From assembly GCA_964036195.1 (NCBI GenBank), contig OZ038453.1, positions 17,645,206 to 17,709,205 of the forward strand: a stretch of DNA of 64,000 bases, written 5' to 3'. A program made the translations under genes and the position numbers. Shown here in pieces: positions 20,316-31,207 of this stretch. Each line of letters opens with the position of its first letter. Position 1 is the stretch's first letter. The notes under the pieces are model-generated. The model made no database searches. It saw only the letters and a program-made list of their open reading frames with translations, and was not told the DNA's origin. The stretch comes from Sphaerolaimus hirsutus (lineage: Eukaryota > Nematoda > Chromadorea > Monhysterida > Sphaerolaimidae).

Positions 20316-20385
20316 TAATCATCTAATGTCACACGGTTGGTGAATAGATGCAGGCAGTTTATGCAATTAAATGAGTACTAGAATA

Positions 20386-20696
20386 CCGTATTTGTTTGAA
20401 TAACTCCCCTGAGGAATTATTATCTCGTTGCACTTTTTGAAGGGGGAACTACTCGAGGGGGGAATACTTCAATGGGTGGAATTATTTTTTCGTCAAAATT
20501 TTCATACATTTTCCATCAACTCATTTCACGAAATATGCTTTATTAGCACAATAGCGTGCATTTTTTTAATATTGGGCAAAACAAAGTTATGGTATCTCTT
20601 AAGGGGGGAAATTATTCAAGCGGAGGAATTATTATTTCCTCGCACGCATCACAGGGGTGATTAATTTCTAGAGAGGAATTATTCAAGCATATACGG
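20386..20696. mobile_element. TA-flanked CCGTATT element, TTGAATAACTCC type
   Basis: TA-CCGTATTTGTTTGAATAAC and ATTATTCAAGCATATACGG-TA. The interior repeats GGAATTATTCAAG-like words on both arms around an AT-rich core that resembles 1330-1420 (CATTTCACGAAATATGC), making 1214-1489 its closest relative here. Confidence 0.72.
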
Positions 20697-20794
20697 TAAA
20701 TGGATTGGAACGTGCTAAGGCAACATCGCTCTGCGCGTGGTGCCATTAGCTCCGAACACTATGCATGTAAATTCACGTTTCCTTTACTTTATGC

Positions 20795-21591
20795 CAGAGT
20801 TGTTAAAATACCGGTATTTTTGGAATATGTAAGTGTAAGTGTAAATACACTTTCCAAATTTTAGTATGGATACCAAAAGTGTAAGGTATTTTAAAAATAC
20901 CTAGGAAAGTGTAAAAAAAAGTGTAAGTGTGAAAAAATTTTTTTGAAAGAGCTCTCACTGTTGAGCATTAGAATACACCACTGTTTTCCCCTCTAGATCA
21001 ATATAAATATTTGCCATTTTTTACATCATTTCACATTTCACTGCCTTTTATGAAACATTTCAGACTGTAGCAAATACTGTAGTGGTATGAAGTTCACTAA
21101 TAATGGCACTTTTTCAGTGTTGATATTTATTTACTGATTAAGCAATGCGATACACACTGCTTAAATGCAAGATTGGACATGCAGCAAATGTCAATGCAAA
21201 AGTCAGTTGAGTTTGTGTCCAGCTGGTGAATTTCCATTGATCTTGTCCTTTTTACAAAAGTATGATGAAACTGTAGAATACCATGAGTACTGATCAAAGG
21301 TTGGAGATCAAAGGCCAGTTGGTACATTTGCCATATTTTGTACATTCAATGCATAACTGCATGTGTGCACTGTGCAGTTATTTTTTGTACATGATGCTAT
21401 TTTATGCTTTCTCAAAAGCATAAAACAGGGCCATCTGAAAGAAAAAAATACACTTTCTGTACCCGGGTATTTTGCTCAGGACAGTGTAAAAAATATGTAT
21501 GGGTATTTGATGAAAGTGTACCTAAGTGTAAAAATAAATACCCATTTACCCGGGTATTTCGGGTAAGTGTAAATACACTTTCTCAACTCTG
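20795..21591. mobile_element. hAT-like element, CAGAGTTGTT family, CCCGGG core
   Basis: Begins CAGAGTTGTTAAAATACCGG and ends ACACTTTCTCAACTCTG. Flanks CTTTATGC (20787-20794) and CCTTATGC (21592-21599) match at 7 of 8 bases. The right arm has TACCCGGGTATTT twice; sub-terminal words are GTAAGTGTAAGTGTAAATAC. No transposase frame. Confidence 0.82.
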
Positions 21592-21720
21592 CCTTATGCT
21601 CTAAACTCAAACTACCTCTTTCTGTAAACTCCTTAATGCAATTTTTCACAGTTTAATTAATACGCATGCATGGTGGTGCAGCTGCAGCGTGAAGGAAAGC
21701 TGTGGGTGCTTTACTCATTG

Positions 21721-22663
21721 CAGGGGTCTCGAATGGGGGGGGAGTTGGCCCCCCCCCACCAAACCGCTCAGCTATCAATCTATCCCGGAGGCCGCTCAGC
21801 TATCTATCTTTCCCGGAGGCAAAATTTTGGGCTACTACCCCCTGACCCCCCCCCCCCCCAAAAAAAAAATCGCCCAGCTATCTGGAGCGATTTTTGAGAA
21901 ACTATACCCCGATTTTCGCTCAAAATCGCTATTTTTCCTACCTTTTGATTGATTTTCACCTACAAAATAACTAGTTCTTGTCCCCAGGGGCTTCCTAGGG
22001 GAAGGGGGGCTGGGGGGGGGGGGCTGCCCCCCCCCAAATCCGCCAGCTATCTATCTATCCCAGAGGCAAAATTTTTGCCTATCTATCCCCAAAATCGGCC
22101 AGCTATCTACCTATCTGGAGCGATTTCTGAGAAATTTTGCCCCAATTTTTGCTTAAAATCGTTAATTTTCATACATTTTATAGTTTTTCACCTTCAAAAT
22201 CGCGGCTTTCGCCTATACACATGTTTATATACCTATTTTAACTACTTTCAACCTGTTTTTCCCGTTTCTGCCTTCCATGCACTGAAAAGCCTATATATTT
22301 TGCCCCCGCGAGCCCCCCCCAAGCCCCCCCTCAGAAAATTTTCCAGCTATCTATCCCTCCGAAGGAGCGATTTGCTATCTATCCAGCCCCCGCGAGGGCC
22401 AAAATCTTGGAGACCACTGCTTGTCCCTGTTAGCTTATTTTCAGCTAATTTTAGTACTATATGCGCTTGTATACCCATTTTGAGCTGTTTCACACCTACT
22501 TTGAGCGATTTTTCTCCCCTTTCTTCCTTCTACACATTGAAAAAGCATATATTTATATTGAACCCCCCAACCCCCCAGAAAAATTTTCAGCTATCTATCC
22601 CTCCAGAGGAGCGATTTGCTATCTATCCAACCACTCAGAGGGTCGAAATTCAAGATACCCCTG
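21721..22663. mobile_element. hAT-like element with AGCTATCTATC arrays, perfect TSD
   Basis: Begins CAGGGGTCTCGAATGG and ends GAAATTCAAGATACCCCTG. ACTCATTG flanks both sides (21713-21720, 22664-22671). The interior alternates C-rich blocks with AGCTATCTATCTATCCC words and CAAAATCG words in three rough modules. A 243-aa open frame crosses it but is low-complexity, Pro-rich and repeat-derived. Confidence 0.9.
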
Positions 22664-22671
22664 ACTCATTG

Positions 22672-24813
22672 TCAGCATAGAAAACATAAATGCAGTGCAG
22701 ATCACGACCTGCAGTGCGTAATGGACACGTTCACGGACTGGAGCTACGAGTGGGGAGTTGGGATAAGCGAACAGAAAAGTATGGTAATGCATTTCAGAAG
22801 AAAGGCAGATCCAAACAGGAACTGGGAACTGGGGATTGGTCTCGATGGGAACAAACAAGTTATCAAAGAATGTGATGAAACAAAATACCTGGGAATTAAG
22901 CTAAGTAGCGGACGAGACCCTTTTCAGGCGCAGAAAAACGGCTACATGGACAAACTCACAAAAGGCAGATTCCTGGCTAGGGAGGTTGGAAGACACAGCA
23001 GACGGCAGATATGGGCACTGAATATGCTCTGGGGGCGTATGTGGCAAGTACAGTAATGTACGGAAGTGAAATAACTGGGATATCAAAAACGACGCTGAAA
23101 CAAATGACAGCCTTACAATTAGGGCTGTACCGACAGCTGGGCGGGGTGGGGAGAAACATTTCAAACAAGCTGTTAGGGATAGACTGGGACATTAGAACCA
23201 TGGAGTGTTGGTACAAGTATAATGTGATCAGATACAACGACTATCTAGGATCTAACAAAGCCTCGGGAACAACTAAACTAGCAGCAAGAATATGGGGGGC
23301 ACAAACTCAACGGGGGAACGCGGGCTCAATGAGGAAAAATTCACCACGGGGGCGTGCAATAGGAGCAAGGAGGGAAGTAGGCTTAGAAAATTTGCAAAAC
23401 TGTTCTAAAAACGAGATACTAACCGCATGTAAACACTACGGCTGGGAAGTGGGCTTGAAATCTAGGACAACAGGGCAAAGAAGTGTACAAAAAGAAAATC
23501 AAGTGCTAGACGAGATAACACCACTATTACCAGAAACATTACAAACAAATGAACACACATGGTTCGCGGGGAGACATGGGTGGCTTCCAAAAATACAACA
23601 AGTACGCTTTAGGCACAACAACACTAGGCAATGGATTAACTGTCCATTATGCGAAGCACTAGGGTGGTCATTTTGGATGACATTGTCCCATTACTTGGGA
23701 CAGTGCCAACATCCGACGGTGACACTCTGGCGCAACGCCTGGGTGAGGTCGCTCAGTGAAGACTGCTGCAGCCGACGGTGTGGAGAGATGCTCTCTACAT
23801 CCGAGGCAGCGGCGGCTTTGAATTCACGACAAATTCCCCATAATATTGAGAGACAGATTCCTAGTAATGTGTTTGATGCCGCAGTGTGCCACAAAATGCG
23901 TATCCAAGCATCGGAATACTTGGAGATACTGTCTGGTGTCCTTGCTGGGGAGGCAGAACGCTGTGACGGTTTATCGTTCGCGAGCGGGACGCCGCACCAG
24001 TGAGGGTGAGCCAGCAGATCTCAGCCACCATGTGCATTGCAATGTACAAAGATGTAGCAATAGTGTAGATAAAGTGAAGTGGATACAAGTTTTGCGACAC
24101 AATATTTATGATTTGGTCAATGATGAAACGATGTGGTATGAAACAGACAATCTCTTCTATGACGGGTAAACTTAGGAGATCTCCAGTAAATGATGTTCAA
24201 AGAGGATATATAAAGTCTGCAAAAATGTGCAATTGGGATTTTTCATTTTCTTTTGGCAAATAATTGGAAATTCTGGAAAAGCTCAAAACCGTATGCGATA
24301 CGGACATTCAAAGTCAACAACATTTTGGGAAAATTGTGAATTTATCGGAAACCGGAAAGAAACAAAAGTTAAGGATTTGCGGACAAAGGGCACAACTTCT
24401 GTATGATACATCTCGTGTGAATGTAGCTCTTTATTCTGCTTTTTATTGCGTTTTTTTTCTTTTTCTAAGCAGTTGTGTGGCTCACCGTTTTATGTGAGCA
24501 GTTCAAACCCGGGTCGTGGGGTCTTAGAGTGTTATTTCGGTGCTACTGGCAATGTTGTTTGCCGCGTTCATTCTCAGTGCTTAGGACACGTTTAGATTTT
24601 TCAATTCTTGTCGCCACCATTTTTAAGTTCATATTAAGTAACTTAGATGCCGCCGGCTGTTGGTATACATATGTTCACATGTCGTTCAAAACTCACCTGT
24701 GTAAGGCCGCCATGTAGGAGTAACCGATGGATGTTCAATGTGTTGTGTTATTTTACTTGCATTAGACTCGTGAGGTCCGAGCCAAGTAAACTTTAATTGA
24801 ATTGAATTGAATA
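22672..24813 (+). pseudogene. Non-LTR retrotransposon (LINE) 3' half, frameshifted
   Basis: The region 22690-24003 encodes the end of a reverse transcriptase ORF and its C-terminal domain. The first frame starts just after where the catalytic Y-x-D-D would be and carries the W-G-V-G-I-S-E-Q-K-S motif and K-Y-L-G-I; after a one-base shift in a G run near 23029-23034 the second frame continues (YGSEI) to a TGA at 24001. A C-P-L-C then H-x4-C zinc knuckle lies at about 23641-23706. The 3' UTR ends in ATTGAATTGAATTGAATAAA, a short tandem tail typical of several non-LTR clades. The 5' part is missing, with the break directly at the hAT-like element 21721-22663. The clade is not resolved. The product would be inactive. 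Confidence 0.85.
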
Positions 24814-25320
24814 AATACATGCTTTATGTAAATCATTACAAACATAGCACAAACAACCTCAAAGGTGGGGGATGAATGTACAGATCGGGCAGAATTTTTG
24901 AACTAATCGATAAAATAATCAGCGATGCTATCTAGCCGTACAGTATTGAACAAACCCTCCCATGGTCCCGTTTGAACCCTTGTCTGTATGTCTTAAGGTA
25001 TTTGGGAGTACACCATGTGAAAGTTCCATGTTGCTGTGCTATTTTAATATACCGGATTTCCTTGAAATACCCCAGGGCCAGGGAGTTTATTTTTCAGAGT
25101 GCAAAAATTTTGGGGTATTTTGAGGGAGATTTATTCAAGGGGGGTTATCATTTTGCAAGAAATTGTTGTAAAGCATCTTAGTGAGGAATAGGCTATTACA
25201 GGTTATTATTATTGAGTAAACGTATTTATGATGTCATTTTTGTTGTAGTGTTTACCCCACATTCCTTGTATTTGGTTTGGTTAAGTATCTATCAAGTTAC
25301 ATACCTCAAATTTGAAGCTA
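24814..25320. other. Unassigned stretch with a degraded TA-family end
   Basis: At 25052-25145 there is TATACCGGATTTCCTTGAAA followed by GGTATTTTGAGGG words, a degraded left half of the CCGTATT family. No right end found. Confidence 0.45.
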
Positions 25321-25561
25321 CCGTATTTCCTCGAATTACCCCCCGATGGTTTATTTTTTCAGAGTGAAAATTTTGAGAGAAAAACGTGAAAAATGCAACG
25401 ATAACCACCATTTATAAGTTTTTACAGCCTTATGTAAGGATGTAGATGGTATAAACGATGTTCTAACGTAACACAGTAAGTGTTTGGAACGTCTGTTATG
25501 CATTTCCCGGACCACAAATTCATAGTGCCCATTTTGAGGGGGGTATTTTGAGGAAATACGG
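25321..25561. mobile_element. TA-flanked CCGTATT element, compact copy
   Basis: TA-CCGTATTTCCTCGAATTAC and TATTTTGAGGAAATACGG-TA. At 241 bp it is one of the shortest intact copies and shows the family minimum: two ends, one short G/C-rich word block each side and an AT-rich centre. Confidence 0.78.
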
Positions 25562-26315
25562 TAGATAGTGCTGATACTTATGCTGCCTTATAGCAACATG
25601 CCCTTAAGCAATTGGGTTATTAGTATGCACTGTAATTATTACCAATTGTTGTTACAGTTTGAAACATCATGTTTTTCTTCCATTTTCTCATTTTGACTGT
25701 TGTAAACCTTGTTGAAATTACGTTACCATTCACATTTCAGTAAAGAGATAATCAACCATGTTTGCTGCAACCACATGAAAATACAATATGCCGCCTGAAA
25801 TATGCCTTGCTATACCAAAAGCAAAATATTGAAATGTTAAAAATATCGAAGTATTGCTATTGAATATTGACTATTTTTAATATTGAAGATCTGTATGATA
25901 ACGATATTGAATATCAAGTTTCAGAAAAAAATCAAATACCGATGTCGAAATGTCATATCGTCCGAACCCTACACCCGATAACAATTTTTGAAAATGTAAA
26001 TTTTGCATTCTTGTAAATTTTTGGCAAACAAGTGAGAATACCAACAAATAAAAATTAATTTGTCAGCAGACCACATCAAACCAGCTGAAGCGATTTTCTT
26101 CCGCGCGCGTCATTTGCTGTCTTTCCGCATGAGTGAAGTTACAGCTTTTTTACTGCAAAGCTCGCCAAACCAAGGTAGCTGAAACTTTCTCTAGAAATAG
26201 CAACGATATAAATAGCAACTAAAGGTATGTGACAAGAAAGTCAGCCATGTGAGCATGTTCATTCGCGAGTTACCTGAATTAAAACCTCGCCGCGTGCCCA
26301 ACTTTGACGCGTTTA
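25562..26315. other. Unassigned stretch
   Basis: AT-rich. A run of AATATTGAA words lies around 25830-25950, similar to words in hAT-like arms, but ends cannot be defined. No exon supported. Confidence 0.35.
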
Positions 26316-26431
26316 CCGTATTTATTCCAATAGAAGGGCGGATCTGTGATAGAAGGGCGTCTTCGATAGAAGGGCAGGTAGAAACGTGACGAAAAAAATA
26401 GAAGGGCGGCCTTCTATTAGAAGAAATACGG
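26316..26431. mobile_element. TA-family element, AGAAGGGCG type, 116 bp
   Basis: TA-CCGTATTTATTCCAATAGAA and CTATTAGAAGAAATACGG, with five AGAAGGGCG-like words inside. The right flank is TT rather than TA. Same subtype as 6852-7254. Confidence 0.65.
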
Positions 26432-27230
26432 TTTGTCTAAAAGTCGATAACTCCAAAATTTCGAAAATTGAGTCAAGCAGGGAAACGGCGTCAAAAATCA
26501 ACCACGCACGTTTGTCACCATTTTCTGCATTTTTCCGCGTCACTTGTCACTTTGTAAAAGTGTCACATTTTGACACTTTTGGAACAATGAGGAAGTTCCA
26601 AAGATTATCCAGCAAAAAGTTGACTAATCCATCACAGTGTCGACAAGCCCACTCTTGTGAAAAAACAGCAAGAAAAGTCCGTGTGGGATGCCGACCTCTA
26701 AAAGTTGAAAGTACATATACTCGGATGACATTACGCCGTACATTTTTCTGGAGGAAACACTCCATCCTGACGTGATCACTTTCGTCACCATCATCAACTC
26801 TCGCCATCACATCGGCTTGATGGTCATCACTTGGCCATCAGCACGCATGCCATAAGTTCTCGTCTGGCCGTCTGCCAGCTGAAGACATAACTCCTATCTG
26901 TTTGTAGAGTGTCGTGTCTGCCGAGTATACAATGTCCATACGGCGGATTTGTCAGGTCTGGGAACAAAAATCTTGCCAAGACAATAAGTTCACCAGGTTA
27001 CTGGATTCCTTCCTGGTTGCATACCTATTTATAAAGTTGCTGTCCAAATGCATTTCTTGCACTTCACCCATACGTGTTGAGAGCAGAGCCGGAAAATTTA
27101 ACACTTAATAATCATCATTTTGAACTTTATGATAGTCAGCGAGCGCTCCCATTGGATCCGCATCACTGGCAGATAATTGGAAGTGAAACTTGAAATGCCA
27201 TGTTGTCATAAATAATCTATTTTTAGAGAT
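26432..27230. repeat. Diverged copy of the TCGACAAGTCC element
   Basis: Landmarks CTAAAAGTCGATAACTCC, GTCGACAAGCCCAC, GTTGAGAGCAGAGCCGG, CATTTTGAACTTTATG and GATAATTGGAAGTGAA occur in the same order as in 58050-58385, inside the element 56995-58430. The termini are not clear here. Confidence 0.5.
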
Positions 27231-27774
27231 ATTCTCAAATCCCCAGGGGAGTTATTTTTTCGACAGAAGTCTTTGAGAAGGGAGTTATTCAAGGGGGTCT
27301 TAATCGAGAATTTGCGGTAAATGTTTAGAAGTGACGGTTAGATGCGGTCAACTATAATGCTGAATGTTAATAATGTTGTATAATAATAATGTAGTACACA
27401 ACTTTGCCTTCATAGTGCTCAGTGGGTAAACACAGTCTTAGAGCACTACCTGTCTAAATAGGTAAATGATGGACAGTGCCAAATACACAAGTTCGTAATT
27501 ATTGTCATTTGCCACACCACAAATTGATGACACCAGCCAGAAATAATTGTTTGTTGTCACAACGTCTCAATCATTTTTACCTGCACCATAACAAAATGAT
27601 TCCTGACAGCCGAGGTAATTGCATATCCATGTAGAATAAGAAATCAACGTCAATTGAAATGGCTAGGTGCACTCAATATCTAAATATGTGCCTACAATTA
27701 TAAACAGGGCGGTAAATTCCATAGGTGGCAAATTGGGAGGGTGTATTCACTTCCTTTTTCATTTGTCAGTTTAG
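27231..27774. other. Unassigned stretch
   Basis: 27231-27318 resembles a degraded TTATTCAAGGGGG-type TA-family element (CCCCAGGGGAGTTATTTTTT, right end ATTTGCGGTAAATG). The rest is without supported features. Confidence 0.35.
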
Positions 27775-28456
27775 TAGTGATGGGAAAAAATGACCCCGTT
27801 TTCCATAAAAAGATTTTTTTATCAAATGTTTTTTAAAGCTCCCATGTTGTGCCAGTGTGGATGTGTCAATGGAGTTAATATCTGGTAAATATTGAACTTT
27901 TTGGGTTGTCTTTGGTTTCCATGCAATGGCAGTGCTTGATATACATAGTACCTAAATAAAGACATCACGCTCAAAATTGTTATCCAGACCAAAATGTAGT
28001 TGTACAGCTCGATGCCGGGGTAGTCGATCCACAACACGTAGTACATGCAAAAAATTGCAAATATTATAGAGACAAAAAAAACAATTTCCAAAATGAGTAG
28101 TATTAGGTATAACAAAAAATACTAAATGATGCACACGCCTCACCCACCCCCGCTTGCAGAGTGGGCTATCATAAAGCTTCTGTTTAATGGTGCAGCTTGT
28201 GGTGGGAAAAAAGACTGAAGTAAAGGTGCTAAAGACTAAATAGCATGTGCAAATGAAACGTTTGCCACTAAAAATACAAAAAATGAAAACTACTCCAGCG
28301 TCCAGGTGTTAATTTGTACGTGAAATTGCATGCTTTCAAGCAAAAAAATTGCAAAATGAATAGTGATGAAATATGGAAATCATCAGCAAGGTCATGTTTA
28401 AAAAAATGGTTCCAACACTTGCATTATTCAATGGTTAAAAACTCTAGCCATCCCTA
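27775..28456. mobile_element. hAT-like element, TAGTGATGGG / TAGGGATGGC ends
   Basis: Begins TAGTGATGGGAAAAAATG and, on the complement, TAGGGATGGCTAGAGTTTTT. It shares the AAAGCTCCCAT segment with 12206-12529. No matching 8-bp flanks were found, so it is old or chimeric. The interior carries an exon-like membrane segment at 27952-28121. Confidence 0.6.
27952..28121 (-). CDS. Exon-like fragment with two membrane segments, inside a hAT-like element
   Basis: On the minus strand an acceptor TTTAG and a donor GTACTA bound 170 bases that read about 56 codons, starting in phase 0 and ending in phase 2. The peptide has one hydrophobic helix (FFVSIIFAIFCMYYVLW), a short loop with D-Y-P-G-I-E and a second helix (YILVWITILSVM). 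Its middle codons are GC-balanced, unlike the surrounding repeat. No family recognised. It may be a captured host exon. Confidence 0.33.
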
Positions 28457-28627
28457 GTCGTAAGAAGAAAAACTTTTAGACATGTGTAGCTTCTGACTCA
28501 AGGGTTCTGACACAAATACCATGAACAAAGGCTTAAAGAAAACAAAACAAACATGTTTGTGCACATGTGAATGAATTATTAAAAAAAAATTGTTTTGTGT
28601 GTAGTTTGTGCATTTGTTGCACATATC

Positions 28628-29626
28628 CAGGGTTGGTTTTATAAAAATTATTTGTATAAAAATTGTATACAAATTGTATTTTATTCCCAAAAGTCCTTAA
28701 TAAAATAAAATGACACCATTTTACAAAAATTTTACAGAAATTTTACAAAAAATCAGAATCATACATGCAACGCCAGAAAAATGTTATCATTATACCTCTA
28801 CATGAAAACATTCATGACATGACAAATTATTCCATTACTTTACAAAAGCTGCATGCAGTAGGGATTGTTAGCTAGCTGCAAGTGTAAACTTATTGATAAC
28901 AATGGTTTGCTTTTGTAAAATGTCATGCAAAGTGTCAATTGTCCTGACAAATGTAAAGTAGTGTGAATTGTCATGCAAAATGTCAAGTGTCATGTCACAT
29001 GTAAAGTCAAGTGACAATTGTCATGTCAAATGTCATGCAAAGTGTAAATTGTGTATCCAAATCGTATGTTTTGGTATCCAAAGCTTGTTTCATATTTGAA
29101 TATATTTTTTTGAATCAAAATGTTCACATAAGATTTGGATCATAAAACAGCAAGATTTGGATACATAACATAATATCTGGACACAAAACATAAGATTTGG
29201 ATACAGAACATAAATATCTCGACACAAAATATAAGATTTGGATATGATTTGCTTGACAATTGACACTTTAATTTATATTTGTCACGACAATTTGGCACTT
29301 AACATTACATTTGTCAAGACAATTGACACGTTGGATGAAATTTTACATGACATTTGACACTTTACAAAGCTTAGGACTCCCCCATTTCCGCGATTCCGGG
29401 CTCAAGCAACGACATAATTTTTTTACAAAAAAAATAACTTTTTATACAATTATACAAAAATATGAATGTTTATACAATTGTACGATAGATTTACAAAAAT
29501 TCGAATTTTTATACAATTTTTATTTTTATTTTGAAATTTTACATTTTATTTTATTTTATTTTTTCTTAAATTTTACATTTTATTTTTATTTTGTTTTTAT
29601 TTTTTTCTCAAGTTTTGCCAACCCTG
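28628..29626. mobile_element. hAT-like element, CAGGGTTGG ends, perfect TSD
   Basis: Begins CAGGGTTGGTTTTATAAAAA and ends AAGTTTTGCCAACCCTG. CACATATC flanks both sides (28620-28627, 29627-29634). Outer arms are ATAAAATAAAATAAAA and ATACAATTTT words; a TGTCAAATGTCATG-type element is nested at about 28910-29385. Sister copy: 49735-50771. Confidence 0.92.
28910..29385. repeat. TGTCAAATGTCATG-type element nested in a hAT-like element
   Basis: Arms of TGTCATGCAAAGTGTCAATT words flank a centre of ATCCAAATCGTATG and ATAAGATTTGGATA words in opposite orientations. The corresponding segment at 49985-50390 has the same order, so the nesting probably predates duplication of the host element. Confidence 0.6.
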
Positions 29627-29639
29627 CACATATCGATGC

Positions 29640-30245
29640 AATAAAACGCATGTGCAAACATCCTATTCGACTTTGCCGCACGTGCACTTGATAATTGTCC
29701 TGCGACCTAAATTGAACTAAAATCGAGTTGACACCGAAACAGTTGACATACAGTGTGTGTAGCGCCAACGGCGTCAATGTGAATGGGGTCAGTGAATGAG
29801 TGAAGAAATGCACCTCATTCAATAAATCGCTCTACATGATTTACAGGAAAGGCTAAAATACAAATTTTCCCTGACAGCTAAAAACCATGTGGCGGTGACA
29901 TGTGACGATGGCAAACCCTCTTGTAAAAAGTATTTAATTTTTAAGTGTTTTTTATAACGTGACTTTTCGAATTTTCGAACCTTTTTAATAATTTTTCGAA
30001 TTTTCGATTTTTTTTGCATCAAATGATTTCATTTTCGAATTTTTCAGTGGAATTTTGAATATATGTTCATATTTTACAGCCTTCCAAGTCGTTACCACAG
30101 TGTTCACACATTTTGTTCAGCCGCTATGAGCCGATAATATGGTGCAATTGGTATTTTGAGCTGTGTTTGTGCATTTTATATGCATTTTCAGCCTAAAATA
30201 CAGAAAAGATTCGAAACATTGAAAATTTGAAAACGTTTTTGACTT
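29640..30245. other. Unassigned stretch
   Basis: Contains TTTTCGAATTTTCGAA words around 29960-30050 and again at 30205-30245, which may be a degraded inverted-repeat element. No gene supported. Confidence 0.4.
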
Positions 30246-30269
30246 TTTGAATTTTCCAAGAAAAAACAA

Positions 30270-30755
30270 ACCGCGGGGGGGGGGCTGGGGGGGGGCTGCC
30301 CCCCCAAATCCGCCAGCTATCTATCTATCCCGGAGGCCGCTCAGCTATCTATCTATCCCAATGCAAAATTTTGGCTACTACCCCCAAAGACCCCCCCCCA
30401 AATCGCTTAGCTATCTAGGTATCTATCTGGAGTGGTTTTTGAGAAATTTTCCCCCAATTTTCGCTCAAAATCACTAATTTGCGCACATTTTTACAGTTTT
30501 TCACCTTCAAAATCGTGCTCTCCAGCTATATGCATGGTTATATGCCTGTTTTTAGCCATTTTAAACCTACTTTTAGCCACTTTTAACCAATTACTAGCGA
30601 TTTTTTCCCCTTCCGGCCTTCTATGCACTGAAAAAGCCTATATGTTTTGCCCCCGCGAGCCCCCCCCCCAGAAAATTTTTTCAGCTATCTATCCCTCGGG
30701 AGGAGCGATTTGCTATCTATCCAGCCCCCGCGAGGGCCAAAATCTTGGAGACCCC
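30270..30755. mobile_element. hAT-like element with AGCTATCTATC arrays, left end missing
   Basis: Same module order as 21721-22663: C-rich blocks, AGCTATCTATCTATCCC words, TTTTGCCCCCGCGAG, then the end AAAATCTTGGAGACCCCTG. The left terminal CAGGGG is not found; the adjacent sequence is a TTCGAAAA repeat. Confidence 0.65.
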
Positions 30756-30964
30756 TGGTGCCATGGGCGCTTTGGCCCTTTATCCTGGCGCAGCACCCTT
30801 TCAAAATGGCACTGAGAGTATAACACCATTGGCGTCAACACATGTGTCAACTTGCCTACAGTGCAATTATTGACGCGAATTACGCCTGGTGGATCCTAGC
30901 ACACTTTTTTTGGACAGTGTCATGGCCACTTAGGCGCCACTTTTTTAGACCTTTTCCATCACTA
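30756..30964. mobile_element. GGCGCT-type hAT-like MITE, degraded left end
   Basis: Ends AGACCTTTTCCATCACTA at 30964; degenerate GGCGCT and GGCGCC words extend left to about 30760, where the sequence meets the previous element. No TSD can be shown. Confidence 0.5.
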
Positions 30965-31207
30965 GTGGACAATCACATATCACACCTACACAATACACAT
31001 GTAAAGTAATACCTAAATACATTATGTCAAGTTCAGGTGAACCGTTAAGCCGGAATTACAGCTCAGCGGCGTTTGACTTGAAATGATGACGTCGTAAAAT
31101 TGATTACCGTATTTCTTCGATTTTATTGACTGTTCATTCACATTGGCTTGCTCGAATACTTTGCCGGGTTTGTAGGGCATCTGAACAATACATTGGCATG
31201 TTCAAAT

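Noticed and set aside
21949-22680. 243-aa open frame on the plus strand
   Set aside because: Lies inside the TSD-bounded hAT-like element; Pro/Ser-rich translation of C-runs and CTATCTATC words, no domain.
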